From: Piscinibacter gummiphilus
GTDB taxonomy: Bacteria; Pseudomonadota; Gammaproteobacteria; Burkholderiales; Burkholderiaceae_C
Length of the DNA: 64,000 nucleotides
Assembly: GCF_032681285.1 (NCBI RefSeq)
Contig: NZ_CP136336.1
Location: 5,505,001 to 5,569,000 of the forward strand
Reading direction: 5' to 3'
Shown here one piece after another: positions 8,995 to 18,658 of the stretch. The notes beneath the pieces are model-generated. The model did not search any database and had not been told where the DNA came from. It saw nothing but the letters and a program-made list of their open reading frames with translations. Position 1 is the stretch's first letter, and the number at the start of each line of letters is the position of its first letter. The translations under genes were made by a program, and so were the position numbers.

Positions 8995-9129
8995 ATGACA
9001 CGACCCCGCCCTCTCTTCCTCGGCTCGGCCCCGGCGCTCGGCTGCGCCCTGCTGTGGGGCCTGGTCGAATGCGTCGCGCTCTGGCGCTCGCGCATCAGCG
9101 GCACACACCGCACGCCGCACCGCGGCTGA
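8995..9129 (+). CDS. Small putative membrane protein (44 aa)
   Basis: A 44-codon frame starting with ATG 8995, with GGTGG seven bases upstream as a possible ribosome-binding site. The product has a basic start (MTRPRP), one hydrophobic segment (about residues 7-27, ending near VECVALW) and a basic tail (residues 28-44). This is the pattern of a single-span membrane microprotein with a positive cytoplasmic end. It sits alone between the divergent M14 peptidase gene and the convergent Mrr-like gene. I recognise no family. It could be a chance frame, but composition and position argue for a real short gene. Confidence 0.42.
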   Translation: MTRPRPLFLGSAPALGCALLWGLVECVALWRSRISGTHRTPHRG

Positions 9130-9135
9130 GCCCGC

Positions 9136-9786
9136 TCAGACTTCGCGCATGCCCTCGCACAGCGGGTGGTGCACGCAGGCCAGCACGCGGCGGCCGTTGC
9201 GCTCGGCCTCTTCCATCGCGCCGCCGCACAGCGGGCAGGGTTGTGCGCGCAGCCGCCAGGCCGAGGGCGGCAAGGTGGTGTCGAGGAACGGCCCCTCGCG
9301 CCGCACCACCACCGGCTGCGTCTTCTCCTCGCGCGTGTTGAGCAGCTCGCGCAAGACCTTGCCGTCGATCAGCTGCACCGGCTGGCTTTCGGCCAGCTGG
9401 CGGGCTTCGTCGGTGAACTCGCCCGAGCTGACGACGAAGCCGCCCGCCGCCTCGCGGCTGCGCACCAGCGCGACGAGCTCGCGCACCGGCGCCGGGCCGA
9501 CCGCCAATGTGCGCCAGGGTTTGCAGTCGACGAGAAAGCGGTCTTGTCCGCGCGTGAGCACCATGTCGACGGCACGGCCACCGCCACCGCCCGTCTCGCT
9601 CACCGCATAGCCGCGGTGGCGGAAGCCCTCGGCCACCTGGCGCTCGAACTCGGCCCAGCCGATGCCGGCCAGCAGGTCGGCGTCGGGCAGCGCCGACGCC
9701 GGAGGCACCTCTCCCACTCGCTCGAAGAGCCGTTTCATTCCGTCGGCCAACCGGCCGAGGACGCCGCGTTGTTGCGCCGATGCCAT
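9136..9786 (-). CDS. Mrr-like restriction endonuclease-fold protein with C-terminal zinc ribbon
   Basis: A 216-residue protein with two modules. Residues about 45-150 match the Mrr_cat/restriction endonuclease-like fold: GWAEFERQVAEGFRHRGYAV, then an Asp (in RAVDMVL) and, later, DCKPW in place of the usual QxK core. The C-terminal 35 residues form a zinc-ribbon-like CPLCGG...CVHHPLC module similar to those at the end of topoisomerase I. This pairing is found in solitary chromosomal proteins annotated as restriction endonucleases; whether they cut modified DNA or serve repair is not known to me. ATG 9786 is preferred over the upstream frame start at 9942, which would overlap the divergent kinase gene. 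No methylase gene is nearby. Confidence 0.75.
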   Translation of the reverse strand: MASAQQRGVLGRLADGMKRLFERVGEVPPASALPDADLLAGIGWAEFERQVAEGFRHRGYAVSETGGGGGRAVDMVLTRGQDRFLVDCKPWRTLAVGPAPVRELVALVRSREAAGGFVVSSGEFTDEARQLAESQPVQLIDGKVLRELLNTREEKTQPVVVRREGPFLDTTLPPSAWRLRAQPCPLCGGAMEEAERNGRRVLACVHHPLCEGMREV

Positions 9787-9890
9787 CGCTGTGGTGAAAG
9801 TTGCAGTCGGCAGGCTACCCGAGCATCCGCATGCCCACAATGCGGTCACGCCCGGGCCCGTTCGCCCCCGCACAGTGCTGAAATGACTCG

Positions 9891-12800
9891 ATGCGCCACG
9901 CCCTGCCCATCCGCGCACGCCTGAGCCTGCTCGTGCTGGCAACGGCGTTGCCGCTCTTGGCGTTGATCGCCTACAACGGCATCACCCAGGCGCAGCAGGA
10001 CGCCGAGCGCGCCGCCATCGAGGCCCTGCGCGCCGCCCGCGGCGCGGCGCTCGAGACCGAGGCCATCATCTCCAACGCCGAGCGCCTGTTGTCGCTGCTG
10101 GCCAAGCGCGAAGGCGTCCACGCACTGGACCCCGCGCTGTGCGATCCGCTCTTCAAGAGCTTTCGCGGCCTGTTTCCCACCTACACCAACCTCATTTCGG
10201 TCAAGCGCAATGGCGACCGCGTCTGCAGCGCCATCGACCCGCCGCCCGGCGCGCCGATGCGCGTGAACCGCGGCCTGCCGCTCGAAGAGACGCTGCGCAC
10301 CCAGCGCTTCACCATCGGCCCGCTGAGCCGCGGCTACTTCACCAACCGCTGGGTCCTGCTCGTGGCCTTCCCGCTGCCGGAGCAGGAGGTCGACGGCCGC
10401 AAGGAAAGCCCGGGCGTGATCGCGATGTCGCTCGACCTCACCACGCTGCGCCTGGGCCCCGGCCCCGGCGAGCTGCCCTCGCGGGCACTCGCACGCATCG
10501 TCGACGGCAAGGGCGCGGTGATCGGCAGCAGCCTCAAGCCGGAGGAATGGATCGGCCAGAGCCTTGCGCACATCCCCTGGTTCCGCCAGCTCGTGCCGGG
10601 CGCCGAGCGCACCGGCGAGTCGCCCGACTTCGAAGGCGTGAACCGCATCTTCGGCGTGGTGCCGGTGCGCGGCACGCCCTGGCATGCGGCGGTGGGCATC
10701 CCCATCGACGCCGTCTACGGCCCGGTGCGAGAGCGCACACTCATCAGCGTGGCGCTCGCCCTGCTGGCCATCGGGATGGCCGCAGCGCTGGGCCTCCTGA
10801 TCGCACGGCGCACCAGCGCGCCGGTGGAAGCCATGGCCGCCGCCGCGCGCCGCGCCAGCGTCTCGCCCGAGCCGGACGCGCTCGCGCACCTCGACCTGAG
10901 TGGTGCGCCCCGCGAAGTCGGCGCGCTGGCCGACGATTTCTCCAGCATGCTGCGCGCCCGCGCCGCCGCCGAGCGCGCCCTGCGCGACAGCGAAGAGAAC
11001 CTCGCCACCACGCTGCACTCGATCGGCGATGCGGTGATCGTCACCGACACGCGCGGCCACATCACCCGCATGAACGCCACCGCCGAGCGGCTGACCGGCT
11101 GGCCGCTGGCCGATGCCGTCGGCCGCCCGTTGCTCGACGTCTTCCACATCGTCAACGCCGACTCGCGCACGCCCGCCGAAGACCCGGTGAAGCCGGTGCT
11201 CGCGAGCGGCGAGGTGGTGGGCCTGGCCAACCACACCACGCTCATCTCGCGCGATGGGCGCGAGTACCAGATCGCCGACAGCGCCGCGCCCATCCGCGAC
11301 GCGCAGGGCCGCGTCACCGGCGTGGTGCTCGTGTTCAGCGACGTCACCGAGTCCTACCGGGTGCAGCAGGCGCTGCGCTCGCGCGAAGAGCAGCTCTCCA
11401 GCACCGGCGAGCTGGCGCGGGTGGCCGGCTGGGAGCTCGACATCCAGACGGGCGAGACCACCACCTCCAACGAGATGTGCCTGCTGCTCGACGTGCCGCC
11501 GGGCTCGCATTTCTCGATGACCGAAGGCTGGAAGTTCTGCCGCCCCGGTGTGCGCGAACAGGTGGAGCCGCTCATCGCCGCCGCCATCACCGACGGCACG
11601 CCCTGGGACGTCGAGATCCCGATGGTCACGGCCAGCGACCGGCCCATCTGGGTGCGCTCGCGCGGCCGGGTCGTGATGAAGGACGGCAAGCCGGCACGCA
11701 TGCTGGGGGTGATTCAAGACATCACCGACCTGCGCGAATCGCAGGACAAGCTGCGCGAGAGCGAGAGCCTGCTCAAGATGGCCAGCCGCCTCGTGCGCAT
11801 GGGCGCGTGGATCGCCACCCTGAAGGACCGCCGCCTGGTCTGGTCCGACGAGGCGGCCATCATCCACGAGATGCCGCCGGGCTATTCGCCCTCGCTCGAC
11901 GAGGCCGGCCAGTTCTACGCGCCCGAGTACCGCGAACTCGTGAACCAGGCCTTCAGCGCCTGCGCCCGGCGCGGCGTGGCCTACGACCTCGAGATGCAGA
12001 TCCTCACCAAGAGCGGCCGGCGCATCTGGGTGCGCACGCTCGGCAACGCGGTCCGCAACCACGAGGGCGTGATCTCGCGCGTGCACGGCGCCTTCATCGA
12101 CATCACCGAAGAGCGCGCCGCCCGCGAGGAGCTGCAGACGCACCGCCACCACCTCGAACAACTGGTGAGCGAGCGCACCACCGACCTCGTGGCCGCACGC
12201 AACGCCGCCGAGGCGGCCAGCCGCGCCAAGAGCGCCTTCCTCGCCAACATGAGCCACGAGATCCGCACGCCGATGAACGCGATCATCGGGCTCACCCACC
12301 TGCTGCACGAAGAGCTGCAGGACCGGCCGCAGGCGCTCGCGCAGCTCGACAAGGTGGGTGCCGCGGCCCACCACCTGCTCGGCGTCATCAACGACATCCT
12401 CGACCTCTCGAAAATCGAAGCCGACCGGCTCGAACTCGAAGAGCGCGAGTTCGCGCTGGCCGAGATCATCGACAACGCGCAGGGCATGCTGCGCGAGCGT
12501 GCCACCGCGAAGGGCCTGGAGCTGGTCACCGAGATCGCCCCCGGCATGCCGCAGCGCCTGGTGGGCGACGCGCTGCGGCTGGAGCAGATCCTGCTCAACT
12601 TCCTCAGCAACGCCATCAAGTTCAGCGAGCACGGCCGCATCCTCCTGCGCGCGCGCGTGGCGCAGTCGGCCGAGAACGTGGTGATGCTGCACGTCGAGGT
12701 GCAGGACCACGGCATCGGCATCACCCCCGAGCAGCAGGCCCGGTTGTTCCAGTCGTTCTCGCAGGCCGACGACTCCACCTCGCGCAAGTACGGCGGCACC

Positions 12801-13367
12801 GGCCTCGGTCTCGTGATCGCCAAGCGCCTGGCCTCGCTGATGGGCGGCAACGTCGGCGTGCGCAGCTCCCCCGGCGTGGGCAGCACCTTCTGGATGACGG
12901 CGCGCCTGCGCGTCGCCGTCGATCCACCCGAGCATGCCGATGGCGCCCACCTGCGCCCGGAAGAGGAGATCGCCGCCCGCCACGCCGGGGCACGTGTGCT
13001 GCTGGTCGACGACGAGCCGGTGAACCAGGAAGTGACCCTCGCCTTGCTGAGCCGCCTGAAGCTCACCGTCGACGTCGTGAGCAACGGCGCCGAAGCGGTG
13101 GAGCGTGTGCGCACGCACGACTACGCATTGGTGCTGATGGATGTGCAGATGCCGGTGATGGACGGGCTCGACGCCTCTCGCGCCATCCGCCAGCTGCCCG
13201 AGCGCCGCCGACTGCCCATCCTCGCGATGACCGCCAACGCCTATGCCGAAGATCGCGAGCTCTGCCTCGCCGCCGGCATGAACGACCACATCACCAAGCC
13301 CGTGGCCCCCAGCCGGCTCTACGCCTGCGTGCTTCACTGGCTCGACGGCACCTCGGTCACGACCTGA
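9891..13367 (+). CDS. Hybrid sensor histidine kinase/response regulator with multiple PAS domains
   Basis: A 1158-residue membrane-bound hybrid kinase. In order: a transmembrane helix (about residues 9-28); a periplasmic dCache-like sensor (about 30-280); a second helix (about 283-305); a HAMP-like linker; a PAS domain (about 365-490, with [19 protein letters not shown]); and two further PAS/PAC units (about 500-620 and 625-760, the latter closing with the typical [12 protein letters not shown]). Next come HisKA with the phospho-accepting H789 in [11 protein letters not shown], HATPase_c with the DHGIGI and GGTGLGL boxes, and a receiver domain with phospho-acceptor D1084 in LVLMDVQMP. No separate response regulator gene is next to it, so output may pass through the built-in receiver to a distant phosphotransfer protein. 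The signal is unknown. The ATG lies 104 bp from the divergent Mrr-like gene. Confidence 0.93.
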   Translation: MRHALPIRARLSLLVLATALPLLALIAYNGITQAQQDAERAAIEALRAARGAALETEAIISNAERLLSLLAKREGVHALDPALCDPLFKSFRGLFPTYTNLISVKRNGDRVCSAIDPPPGAPMRVNRGLPLEETLRTQRFTIGPLSRGYFTNRWVLLVAFPLPEQEVDGRKESPGVIAMSLDLTTLRLGPGPGELPSRALARIVDGKGAVIGSSLKPEEWIGQSLAHIPWFRQLVPGAERTGESPDFEGVNRIFGVVPVRGTPWHAAVGIPIDAVYGPVRERTLISVALALLAIGMAAALGLLIARRTSAPVEAMAAAARRASVSPEPDALAHLDLSGAPREVGALADDFSSMLRARAAAERALRDSEENLATTLHSIGDAVIVTDTRGHITRMNATAERLTGWPLADAVGRPLLDVFHIVNADSRTPAEDPVKPVLASGEVVGLANHTTLISRDGREYQIADSAAPIRDAQGRVTGVVLVFSDVTESYRVQQALRSREEQLSSTGELARVAGWELDIQTGETTTSNEMCLLLDVPPGSHFSMTEGWKFCRPGVREQVEPLIAAAITDGTPWDVEIPMVTASDRPIWVRSRGRVVMKDGKPARMLGVIQDITDLRESQDKLRESESLLKMASRLVRMGAWIATLKDRRLVWSDEAAIIHEMPPGYSPSLDEAGQFYAPEYRELVNQAFSACARRGVAYDLEMQILTKSGRRIWVRTLGNAVRNHEGVISRVHGAFIDITEERAAREELQTHRHHLEQLVSERTTDLVAARNAAEAASRAKSAFLANMSHEIRTPMNAIIGLTHLLHEELQDRPQALAQLDKVGAAAHHLLGVINDILDLSKIEADRLELEEREFALAEIIDNAQGMLRERATAKGLELVTEIAPGMPQRLVGDALRLEQILLNFLSNAIKFSEHGRILLRARVAQSAENVVMLHVEVQDHGIGITPEQQARLFQSFSQADDSTSRKYGGTGLGLVIAKRLASLMGGNVGVRSSPGVGSTFWMTARLRVAVDPPEHADGAHLRPEEEIAARHAGARVLLVDDEPVNQEVTLALLSRLKLTVDVVSNGAEAVERVRTHDYALVLMDVQMPVMDGLDASRAIRQLPERRRLPILAMTANAYAEDRELCLAAGMNDHITKPVAPSRLYACVLHWLDGTSVTT

Positions 13368-13519
13368 GCGCCACGCGCTCAGCCGGCAAAGCGGCCAACA
13401 AAATCACACGAACCCCGAGCGGATGACGAAGTGGCGGCCGAAGCGCTTGCTTTTCGTTTCATGCCGAGGTTGGCGCAGCCGATAGCCTTGGCATCAGACA
13501 CAGATTGAGGGACGGACCC

Positions 13520-13711
13520 ATGAACACCGCCACCGCCTACGACATGATCGCGCGCCGCAACGCAGCCCAGGAATTCAACACCGCCTGGGGCGTGACCATG
13601 CCGGCCGACCTGGTGACGGTGCCTTCCGTCGAGGTCTACCAGGAGCCCATCCGCGGCCTGGTGACGCGCGAGGTCAACGAGCCCGAACTCTTCAAGCTCT
13701 TCTTCGGCTGA
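13520..13711 (+). CDS. Hypothetical small protein (63 aa)
   Basis: A 63-residue soluble-looking protein of unknown family. ATG 13520 is used because the upstream in-frame ATG-like start at 13505 adds only five residues overlapping the likely ribosome-binding site (GAGGGACGG). The sequence is mixed-charge, with a predicted helix at 8-24, a Pro/Val strand region (32-45) and a C-terminal LFKLFFG. It stands alone between the hybrid kinase and the convergent fpr gene and is followed directly by a hairpin that can terminate transcription in either direction. Nothing in the sequence shows a function. Confidence 0.55.
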   Translation: MNTATAYDMIARRNAAQEFNTAWGVTMPADLVTVPSVEVYQEPIRGLVTREVNEPELFKLFFG

Positions 13712-13718
13712 GGCCCAC

Positions 13719-13756
13719 AAAAAAGCCTGACACGAGTCACCTCGGGCCAGGCCTTT
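13719..13756 (-). terminator. Rho-independent terminator of fpr (possibly bidirectional)
   Basis: Read on the minus strand, AAAGGCCTG pairs with CAGGCTTTTTT around a loop, with one bulged base and a six-T tail. It lies between the stop of the 63-codon gene and that of the convergent fpr. Confidence 0.7.
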
Positions 13757-13788
13757 CGTGCGGCGCACGCGACGCCGTTCTTCTGAAC

Positions 13789-14562
13789 TTACTTCTCGAC
13801 GAACGCCCGCTCGATCACGAAGTGCCCAGGGGTGCTCATGTTGCCCTCGGTCATGCCGGCCTTGTCGAACAAGGCGCGCGTGTCGCGCAGCATCTCGGGG
13901 CTGCCGCAGAGCATGAAGCGGTCGTGCTCCTTGCTCATCGGCGGCAGGCCGATGTCGTGGAAGAGTTTCCCGGTCTCCATCAGCACCGGAATGCGCCCCT
14001 GGTTGCGGAAGGCCTCGCGGGTGACGGTGGGGTAGTAGATGAGCTTCTCTTTGACCTGGTCACCGAAGTACTCGTTGGCCGGCAGCTCCTTCGTGATCAC
14101 CTCGTCGTAGGCCAACTCGCCCACCTGGCGGCAACCATGCACCAGGATCACCTTCTCGTACAGCTCGTACACCTCGGGGTCGCGGATCATCGCCATGAAG
14201 GGCGCCAGGCCCGTGCCGGTGGACAGCAGGTACAGGTGCTTGCCCGGCAAGAGGTTTTGCGTGAGCAGCGTGCCCGAGGCCTTGCGGCCGATCTTCACCG
14301 TGTCGCCCACCTGGATGTGCTGCAGGCGCGAGGTCAGCGGGCCGTCGGGCACCTTGATGCTCAGGAACTCCAGCGTCTCTTCCCAGTGCGGGCTCACCAC
14401 GCTGTAGGCCCGCAGCAGCGGCTTGCCGTCGACTTCCAGGCCGATCATCGTGAACTGGCCGCTCTGGAAACGGAAACCCGGGTCGCGGGTGCAGGTGAAC
14501 GAGAACTGTCGGTCGGTCCAGTGGCGAACGCTCAACACCTTGGCGTCGAAGAGGTTGCTCAT
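13789..14562 (-). CDS. fpr: Ferredoxin--NADP(+) reductase
   Basis: A 257-residue FAD flavoprotein of the bacterial (subclass I) Fpr type, which exchanges electrons between NADPH and ferredoxin or flavodoxin. The FAD-binding RAYSVVSP motif is at about residues 51-58, the NADP phosphate loop STGTGLAPF at about 114-122 and the later CGSPEML at about 220-226. The protein ends in VEK, the typical C-terminus of this family, and length is standard. ATG 14562 gives MSNLFDAKVL. It is divergent from a TetR regulator 236 bp away and ends in a good terminator. In related bacteria Fpr serves oxidative-stress and Fe-S functions; no regulator site can be proved here. Confidence 0.95.
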   Translation of the reverse strand: MSNLFDAKVLSVRHWTDRQFSFTCTRDPGFRFQSGQFTMIGLEVDGKPLLRAYSVVSPHWEETLEFLSIKVPDGPLTSRLQHIQVGDTVKIGRKASGTLLTQNLLPGKHLYLLSTGTGLAPFMAMIRDPEVYELYEKVILVHGCRQVGELAYDEVITKELPANEYFGDQVKEKLIYYPTVTREAFRNQGRIPVLMETGKLFHDIGLPPMSKEHDRFMLCGSPEMLRDTRALFDKAGMTEGNMSTPGHFVIERAFVEK

Positions 14563-14798
14563 GCGGAAAATTCCAATGAGGGTGGCAGATCAGTAGCGGC
14601 CTGGGGCGGGAACCTCGGCCTGAACCCCCGTGCGGCAGCGCCTGGGGGGCCGCCGGCCACGGCCGGCGAAGGGCAGGATTCTCGCAGGTCTCGCAATCCA
14701 GGTCTTCCCTCAACCCGGGGCCGTGAATTCTGCCCACCGGCCCTGCGGCGCGCCCGTTCGGCTGGCGGTTTATATTTCGGTCGTCATATCATTGCCCC

Positions 14799-15413
14799 AT
14801 GCGCTACGACGCCGAACACAAACAACGCACCCGCAGCCGCGTGCTGAAAGAGGCTGCCGCCGCGATCCGCTCGGAAGGGCCCGACCGCATCGGCGTGGCC
14901 GCGATCATGGGCCGCGCCGGGCTCACGCACGGCGGCTTCTACGCCCACTTCGCCAGCAAGGACGAGCTGCTGGTGGCCGCCATCGGCGAGATGTTCGACA
15001 CCGCCTGCGCCTATTTCGAGGAGCTCTCGGCCGGCAAGCCGGCCGGCGAGGGCCTGGCCGCCTACGTGGCCTTCTACCTCTCGCGCTATCACCGCGACCA
15101 CCGCGAGGAAGGCTGCCCCATCGCGACCATGGCCGCCGACCTGCCGCGCCTCGTGCCGCAGGCGCGGGTGGCCTTCGAACAGGGCGCCGCCCGCCTCACG
15201 ACGCTGATCGCCGGCCAACTGGAGGCGCTGGGACGGCCCGACCCCGGCATCGCCGCCGTGTCGCTGCTCTCGGAAATGGTGGGCGCCGTCGTGCTCGCAC
15301 GTTCGATCGCCGACCCGGAGCATTCCACCGCCATCCTGCGCGCCTCGCGGCAGTCGATCCGCGAGCGCCTCGGGCTGCCCCTGCCGCCCGCGCCCCCCGA
15401 GCGCGACAACTGA
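14799..15413 (+). CDS. TetR/AcrR family transcriptional regulator
   Basis: A 204-residue regulator. The N-terminal helix-turn-helix (about residues 8-55) has the TetR signature IGVAAIMGRAGLTHGGFYAHF followed by SKDELL. The C-terminal ligand domain (about 80-190) includes GCPI and a Pro/Leu-rich helix set like the TetR_C group often seen beside NADPH-dependent enzymes. ATG 14799 lies just after an AT-rich tract (about 14769-14792), unusual for this GC-rich DNA and a likely promoter/operator. It is divergent from fpr and 80 bp upstream of the PhoX gene; either could be a target, but no operator is clear. Confidence 0.88.
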   Translation: MRYDAEHKQRTRSRVLKEAAAAIRSEGPDRIGVAAIMGRAGLTHGGFYAHFASKDELLVAAIGEMFDTACAYFEELSAGKPAGEGLAAYVAFYLSRYHRDHREEGCPIATMAADLPRLVPQARVAFEQGAARLTTLIAGQLEALGRPDPGIAAVSLLSEMVGAVVLARSIADPEHSTAILRASRQSIRERLGLPLPPAPPERDN

Positions 15414-15493
15414 CGCCCACAGGGCCATCCCCGCTGGCCGGGGCCCGGCTTTGGCGCTCCAATCGGCGCACCCCCACCCTGACGCAGCTCCCC

Positions 15494-17404
15494 ATGGCCA
15501 AGGACTTCTCGACGATGGAGGACAGCAACCGCTCCTCCAACCCCAGCTTCCACGACGTGAGCGACCCGGCTCGGCGCACCCTGCTGCTCGGCGGGGCCGG
15601 CGCGGCAGTGGCCGGCCTGCTCGCCCCGCTCGGCGGCTGCGCCTCGGTCGGCGCCGCCCCATTGCTCGGCTTCAAGAGCGTGCCGGCCGGCACCGCCGAC
15701 ACCGTCACCGTGCCCGAGGGCTACATCGCGGAGGCCCTGGCCCCCTGGGGCGAGCCGGTGGGCATCGCCGCCCAGAGCCCGGCCTTCAAGTTCGACGCCA
15801 GCAACAGCGCGGCCGACCAGGCGCTGCAGATGGGCATGCACCACGACGGCATGCACTACTTCCCGCTCACTCCAACGGCCAGCGAGACCACCGGCCTGCT
15901 CGCCATCAACCACGAGTACAGCGACGACGGCCTGCTGCACACCGACGGCCTCGCCAACTGGTCGGCCGAGAAGGTGCGCAAGTCGCAGGCGGCGCATGGC
16001 GTGTCGGTGATCGAGGTGAAGCGCGGGCCCGACGGCCGCGTGGAGGTGGTGCGGCCCTCGCGCTACGCCCGCCGCATCACCGCCTACACCCCGGTCGAGC
16101 TGCGCGGGCCGGCCGCCGGCCACCCGATGCTGCGCACCGCTGCCGACCCCAGCGGGACACGCGTGCTGGGCATCCTCAACCAGTGCGCGAGCGGCATCAC
16201 GCCCTGGGGCAGCTACCTCACCTCGGAAGAGAACTTCGCCTTCTACTTCCAGGGCCCCGACCAGCCCGACGCGCACCAGCGCCGCTGGGGCCAACGCAAG
16301 GAGATGGGCCAGTACTACCGCTGGCACGAACACGACGAGCGTTTCGATGCGCGCAAGCACCCCAACGAACACAACCGCTTCGGCTGGGTCGTCGAGATCG
16401 ACCCCTTCGACCCGACGATGACGCCCGTCAAGCGCACCGCCATGGGCCGCGCGGCGCGCGAGGGCGCCACGGTGGCCGTCACGAAAGACGGCCGCGCCGT
16501 CGTCTACTCCGGCGAAGACGCCCGCTTCGAGTACATCTACAGGTTCGTGAGCCGCGACGCCATCCGCCCCGGTGGCTACCGGGCCAACGCCGAGCTGCTC
16601 GACCACGGCACGCTCTTCGTGGCCCGCTTCGACGCCGACGGCCGCGGCCGCTGGCTGCCGCTCACGCACGGCGCGGGCCCGCTCACCGCCGCCAACGGCT
16701 TCGCCGACCAGGGCGAGGTGCTCATCAAGGCGCGCCAGGCCAGCGATGCCCTCGGCGCCACCAAGATGGACCGCCCCGAGTGGGTCGCCATCGACCGCGA
16801 GCGCTGGGTCTACTGCTCGCTCACCAACAACTCGAGCCGCGGCCAGGCCGGGCAACCGGGCGTCGACGCCGCCAACCCGCGCGCCAACAACGTGATGGGC
16901 CAGATCATCCGCTGGCGCGAAGACGGCGACCACGACGGCGCCACCTTCGCGTGGAACCACTTTGTGCTGGCCGGCGACCCCGCCAACGAGCGCGCCGAAG
17001 CGAAGGGCAACGTCAAGGGCGACCTCTTCGGCTGCCCCGACGGCCTCTGGGTCGACCGCCGCGGCGTGCTGTGGATCCAGACCGACATGAGCAGCACGGC
17101 CATGGGCAAGGGCGAGATGGCCCGCCTGGGCAACAACATGATGCTGGCCGCCGACACGAAGACGGGCGAGATCCGCCGTTTCCTCGTCGGCCCGCCGGGC
17201 TGCGAGATCACCGGCGCCACCGGCACGCCCGACGGGCGCACGATGTTCATCAACATCCAGCACCCGGGCGAGACGCCCAGCGAGCGCACCGACCCCGCCA
17301 ACCCGCGGCGCTACTCCAACTGGCCCGACCAGCGGCCCGATGGCCGCCCGCGCTCGTCGACGGTGGTCATCCGCAAGCGCGATGGCGGCTTGATCGGAAC
17401 CTAG
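15494..17404 (+). CDS. PhoX family (DUF839) secreted phosphatase
   Basis: A 636-residue protein of the PhoX/DUF839 family, calcium- and iron-dependent alkaline phosphatases exported by the Tat system. The leader carries twin arginines followed by a hydrophobic stretch (ARRTLLLGGAGAAVAGLL, about residues 25-42) and then LGGC, which could be a lipobox, so the enzyme may be a Tat-exported lipoprotein. Family landmarks include AINHEYSDD, ILNQCASGITPWGSYLTSEEN, VVEIDPFDP and the late WIQTDMSS region. ATG 15494 is chosen because it gives this leader; the frame is open far upstream without one. No Pho box is visible. It is convergent with the thiolase gene, 3 bp apart. Confidence 0.88.
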   Translation: MAKDFSTMEDSNRSSNPSFHDVSDPARRTLLLGGAGAAVAGLLAPLGGCASVGAAPLLGFKSVPAGTADTVTVPEGYIAEALAPWGEPVGIAAQSPAFKFDASNSAADQALQMGMHHDGMHYFPLTPTASETTGLLAINHEYSDDGLLHTDGLANWSAEKVRKSQAAHGVSVIEVKRGPDGRVEVVRPSRYARRITAYTPVELRGPAAGHPMLRTAADPSGTRVLGILNQCASGITPWGSYLTSEENFAFYFQGPDQPDAHQRRWGQRKEMGQYYRWHEHDERFDARKHPNEHNRFGWVVEIDPFDPTMTPVKRTAMGRAAREGATVAVTKDGRAVVYSGEDARFEYIYRFVSRDAIRPGGYRANAELLDHGTLFVARFDADGRGRWLPLTHGAGPLTAANGFADQGEVLIKARQASDALGATKMDRPEWVAIDRERWVYCSLTNNSSRGQAGQPGVDAANPRANNVMGQIIRWREDGDHDGATFAWNHFVLAGDPANERAEAKGNVKGDLFGCPDGLWVDRRGVLWIQTDMSSTAMGKGEMARLGNNMMLAADTKTGEIRRFLVGPPGCEITGATGTPDGRTMFINIQHPGETPSERTDPANPRRYSNWPDQRPDGRPRSSTVVIRKRDGGLIGT

Positions 17405-17407
17405 CGC

Positions 17408-18565
17408 TCAGACGGCTTCCAGGACCGTCGCGATGCCCTGCCCGCCGCCAATGCACTGCGTGGCCAGCGCGTAGCGCTTGCCTTCGCGCTTCAGCAGCGT
17501 CGAGGCCTTGCCCACCAGGCGTGCGCCGGTCGCACCGAGCGGGTGGCCGATCGAGAGGCCGCCGCCGTCGAGGTTGATCACGTCGCGCGCAATGCCCAGC
17601 TCGCGCAGGCAGGCCACGGCCTGGCTGCTGAAGGCTTCGTTGATCTCGACGATGTCGATGTCGGCCACCGTGAGGCCCGCGCGGGCCAGCGCCTTCTTCA
17701 CCGCCGGCACCGGGCCCATGCCCATCTCTTCGGGTGCACAGCCGGCCACCGCGGTGGAGACGATGCGCGCGAGGATGGGCAGGCCGTTCCGGCGCGCATA
17801 GTCTTCCGAGCACACCAGCACCGCGGTCGCGCCGTCGGTCAGCGGCGACGAGGTGCCGGCCGTCACCGTGCCGTTCCCCGGTTCGCGGAAGGCGAGCTTC
17901 AGGCCCGCCAGCCCTTCGAGTGAGGTGGCCGGGCGGATGCAGCCATCGGTGTCGACCACCTCGCCCTCGGGTGTGGTCACCGGCACGATCTCGTCGCGCA
18001 GGCCGCCCAGCTCCTGCGCCTTCGCCGCCTTGCTGTGCGACTCGACCGAAAGCTCTTCCTGCGCCAGGCGCGACACGCCATAGCGCTCGGCCACCACCTC
18101 GGCCGTCTCGCCCATCTTGAAATACGCCTCGGGGTAACGCGCGCGCAGCGCCGGGTTGGGCGAGGGCGTGAAGCCACCATCGGGCACACGCGTCATCGAC
18201 TCCACGCCGCCGCAGACGAACACCTCGCCCGCGCCGATGGCAATCTGCCCGGCCGCGATGTGGATGGCCGTCATCGCCGAGCCGCAGAAGCGGTTGACCG
18301 TGGTGCCCGCCACCGAGTTCGGCAGCCCGGCGAGGAAGACGACGATGCGCGCCATGTTGTGGCCCTGCTCGCCCTCGGGGTAGGAGCAGCCGAGGATCAG
18401 GTCTTCGATGTCGGCCGGGTTCACCTTCGTGCGTTCGATGAGGCCCTTCACCGCCGTGGCGGCCAGGTCGTCGGGGCGCACACCGACGAGGCGGCCCTTC
18501 TTCGCGAAATGGAAGGGGGTGCGGGCATAGCCGGCGATCACGGCGGAAGTAGCGGCAGCAGTCAT
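17408..18565 (-). CDS. Thiolase family protein (acetyl-CoA acyltransferase)
   Basis: A 385-residue thiolase. It would condense or cleave acyl-CoA with CoA in fatty-acid or aromatic catabolism. The catalytic set is complete: C94 in VNRFCGSAM, H341 in GHPLGATG and C371 in TQCIGGGQG, with the INEAF motif upstream. Sequence features (GCSYPEGEQG) place it nearer the degradative 3-ketoacyl-CoA thiolases than the biosynthetic PhaA type. It is an isolated gene here, with no adjacent FadB or dehydrogenase; the next gene upstream on the strand is a hydratase with an opposite-facing spacer of 93 bp. ATG 18565 is well placed. Confidence 0.9.
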   Translation of the reverse strand: MTAAATSAVIAGYARTPFHFAKKGRLVGVRPDDLAATAVKGLIERTKVNPADIEDLILGCSYPEGEQGHNMARIVVFLAGLPNSVAGTTVNRFCGSAMTAIHIAAGQIAIGAGEVFVCGGVESMTRVPDGGFTPSPNPALRARYPEAYFKMGETAEVVAERYGVSRLAQEELSVESHSKAAKAQELGGLRDEIVPVTTPEGEVVDTDGCIRPATSLEGLAGLKLAFREPGNGTVTAGTSSPLTDGATAVLVCSEDYARRNGLPILARIVSTAVAGCAPEEMGMGPVPAVKKALARAGLTVADIDIVEINEAFSSQAVACLRELGIARDVINLDGGGLSIGHPLGATGARLVGKASTLLKREGKRYALATQCIGGGQGIATVLEAV

Positions 18566-18658
18566 GTTCAGCTCCAGAGTGGCATTACATGACGATCATC
18601 ATACAAAAGATGGTGCGAAGCAACATGCCGCCTTCGCGACACATTCCTCAACGGGGAA

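Noticed and set aside
9846..13337. Long open frame opposite the hybrid histidine kinase gene
   Set aside because: The same GC-rich shadow effect: no recognisable domain, no ribosome-binding site, and full overlap with a clear kinase.
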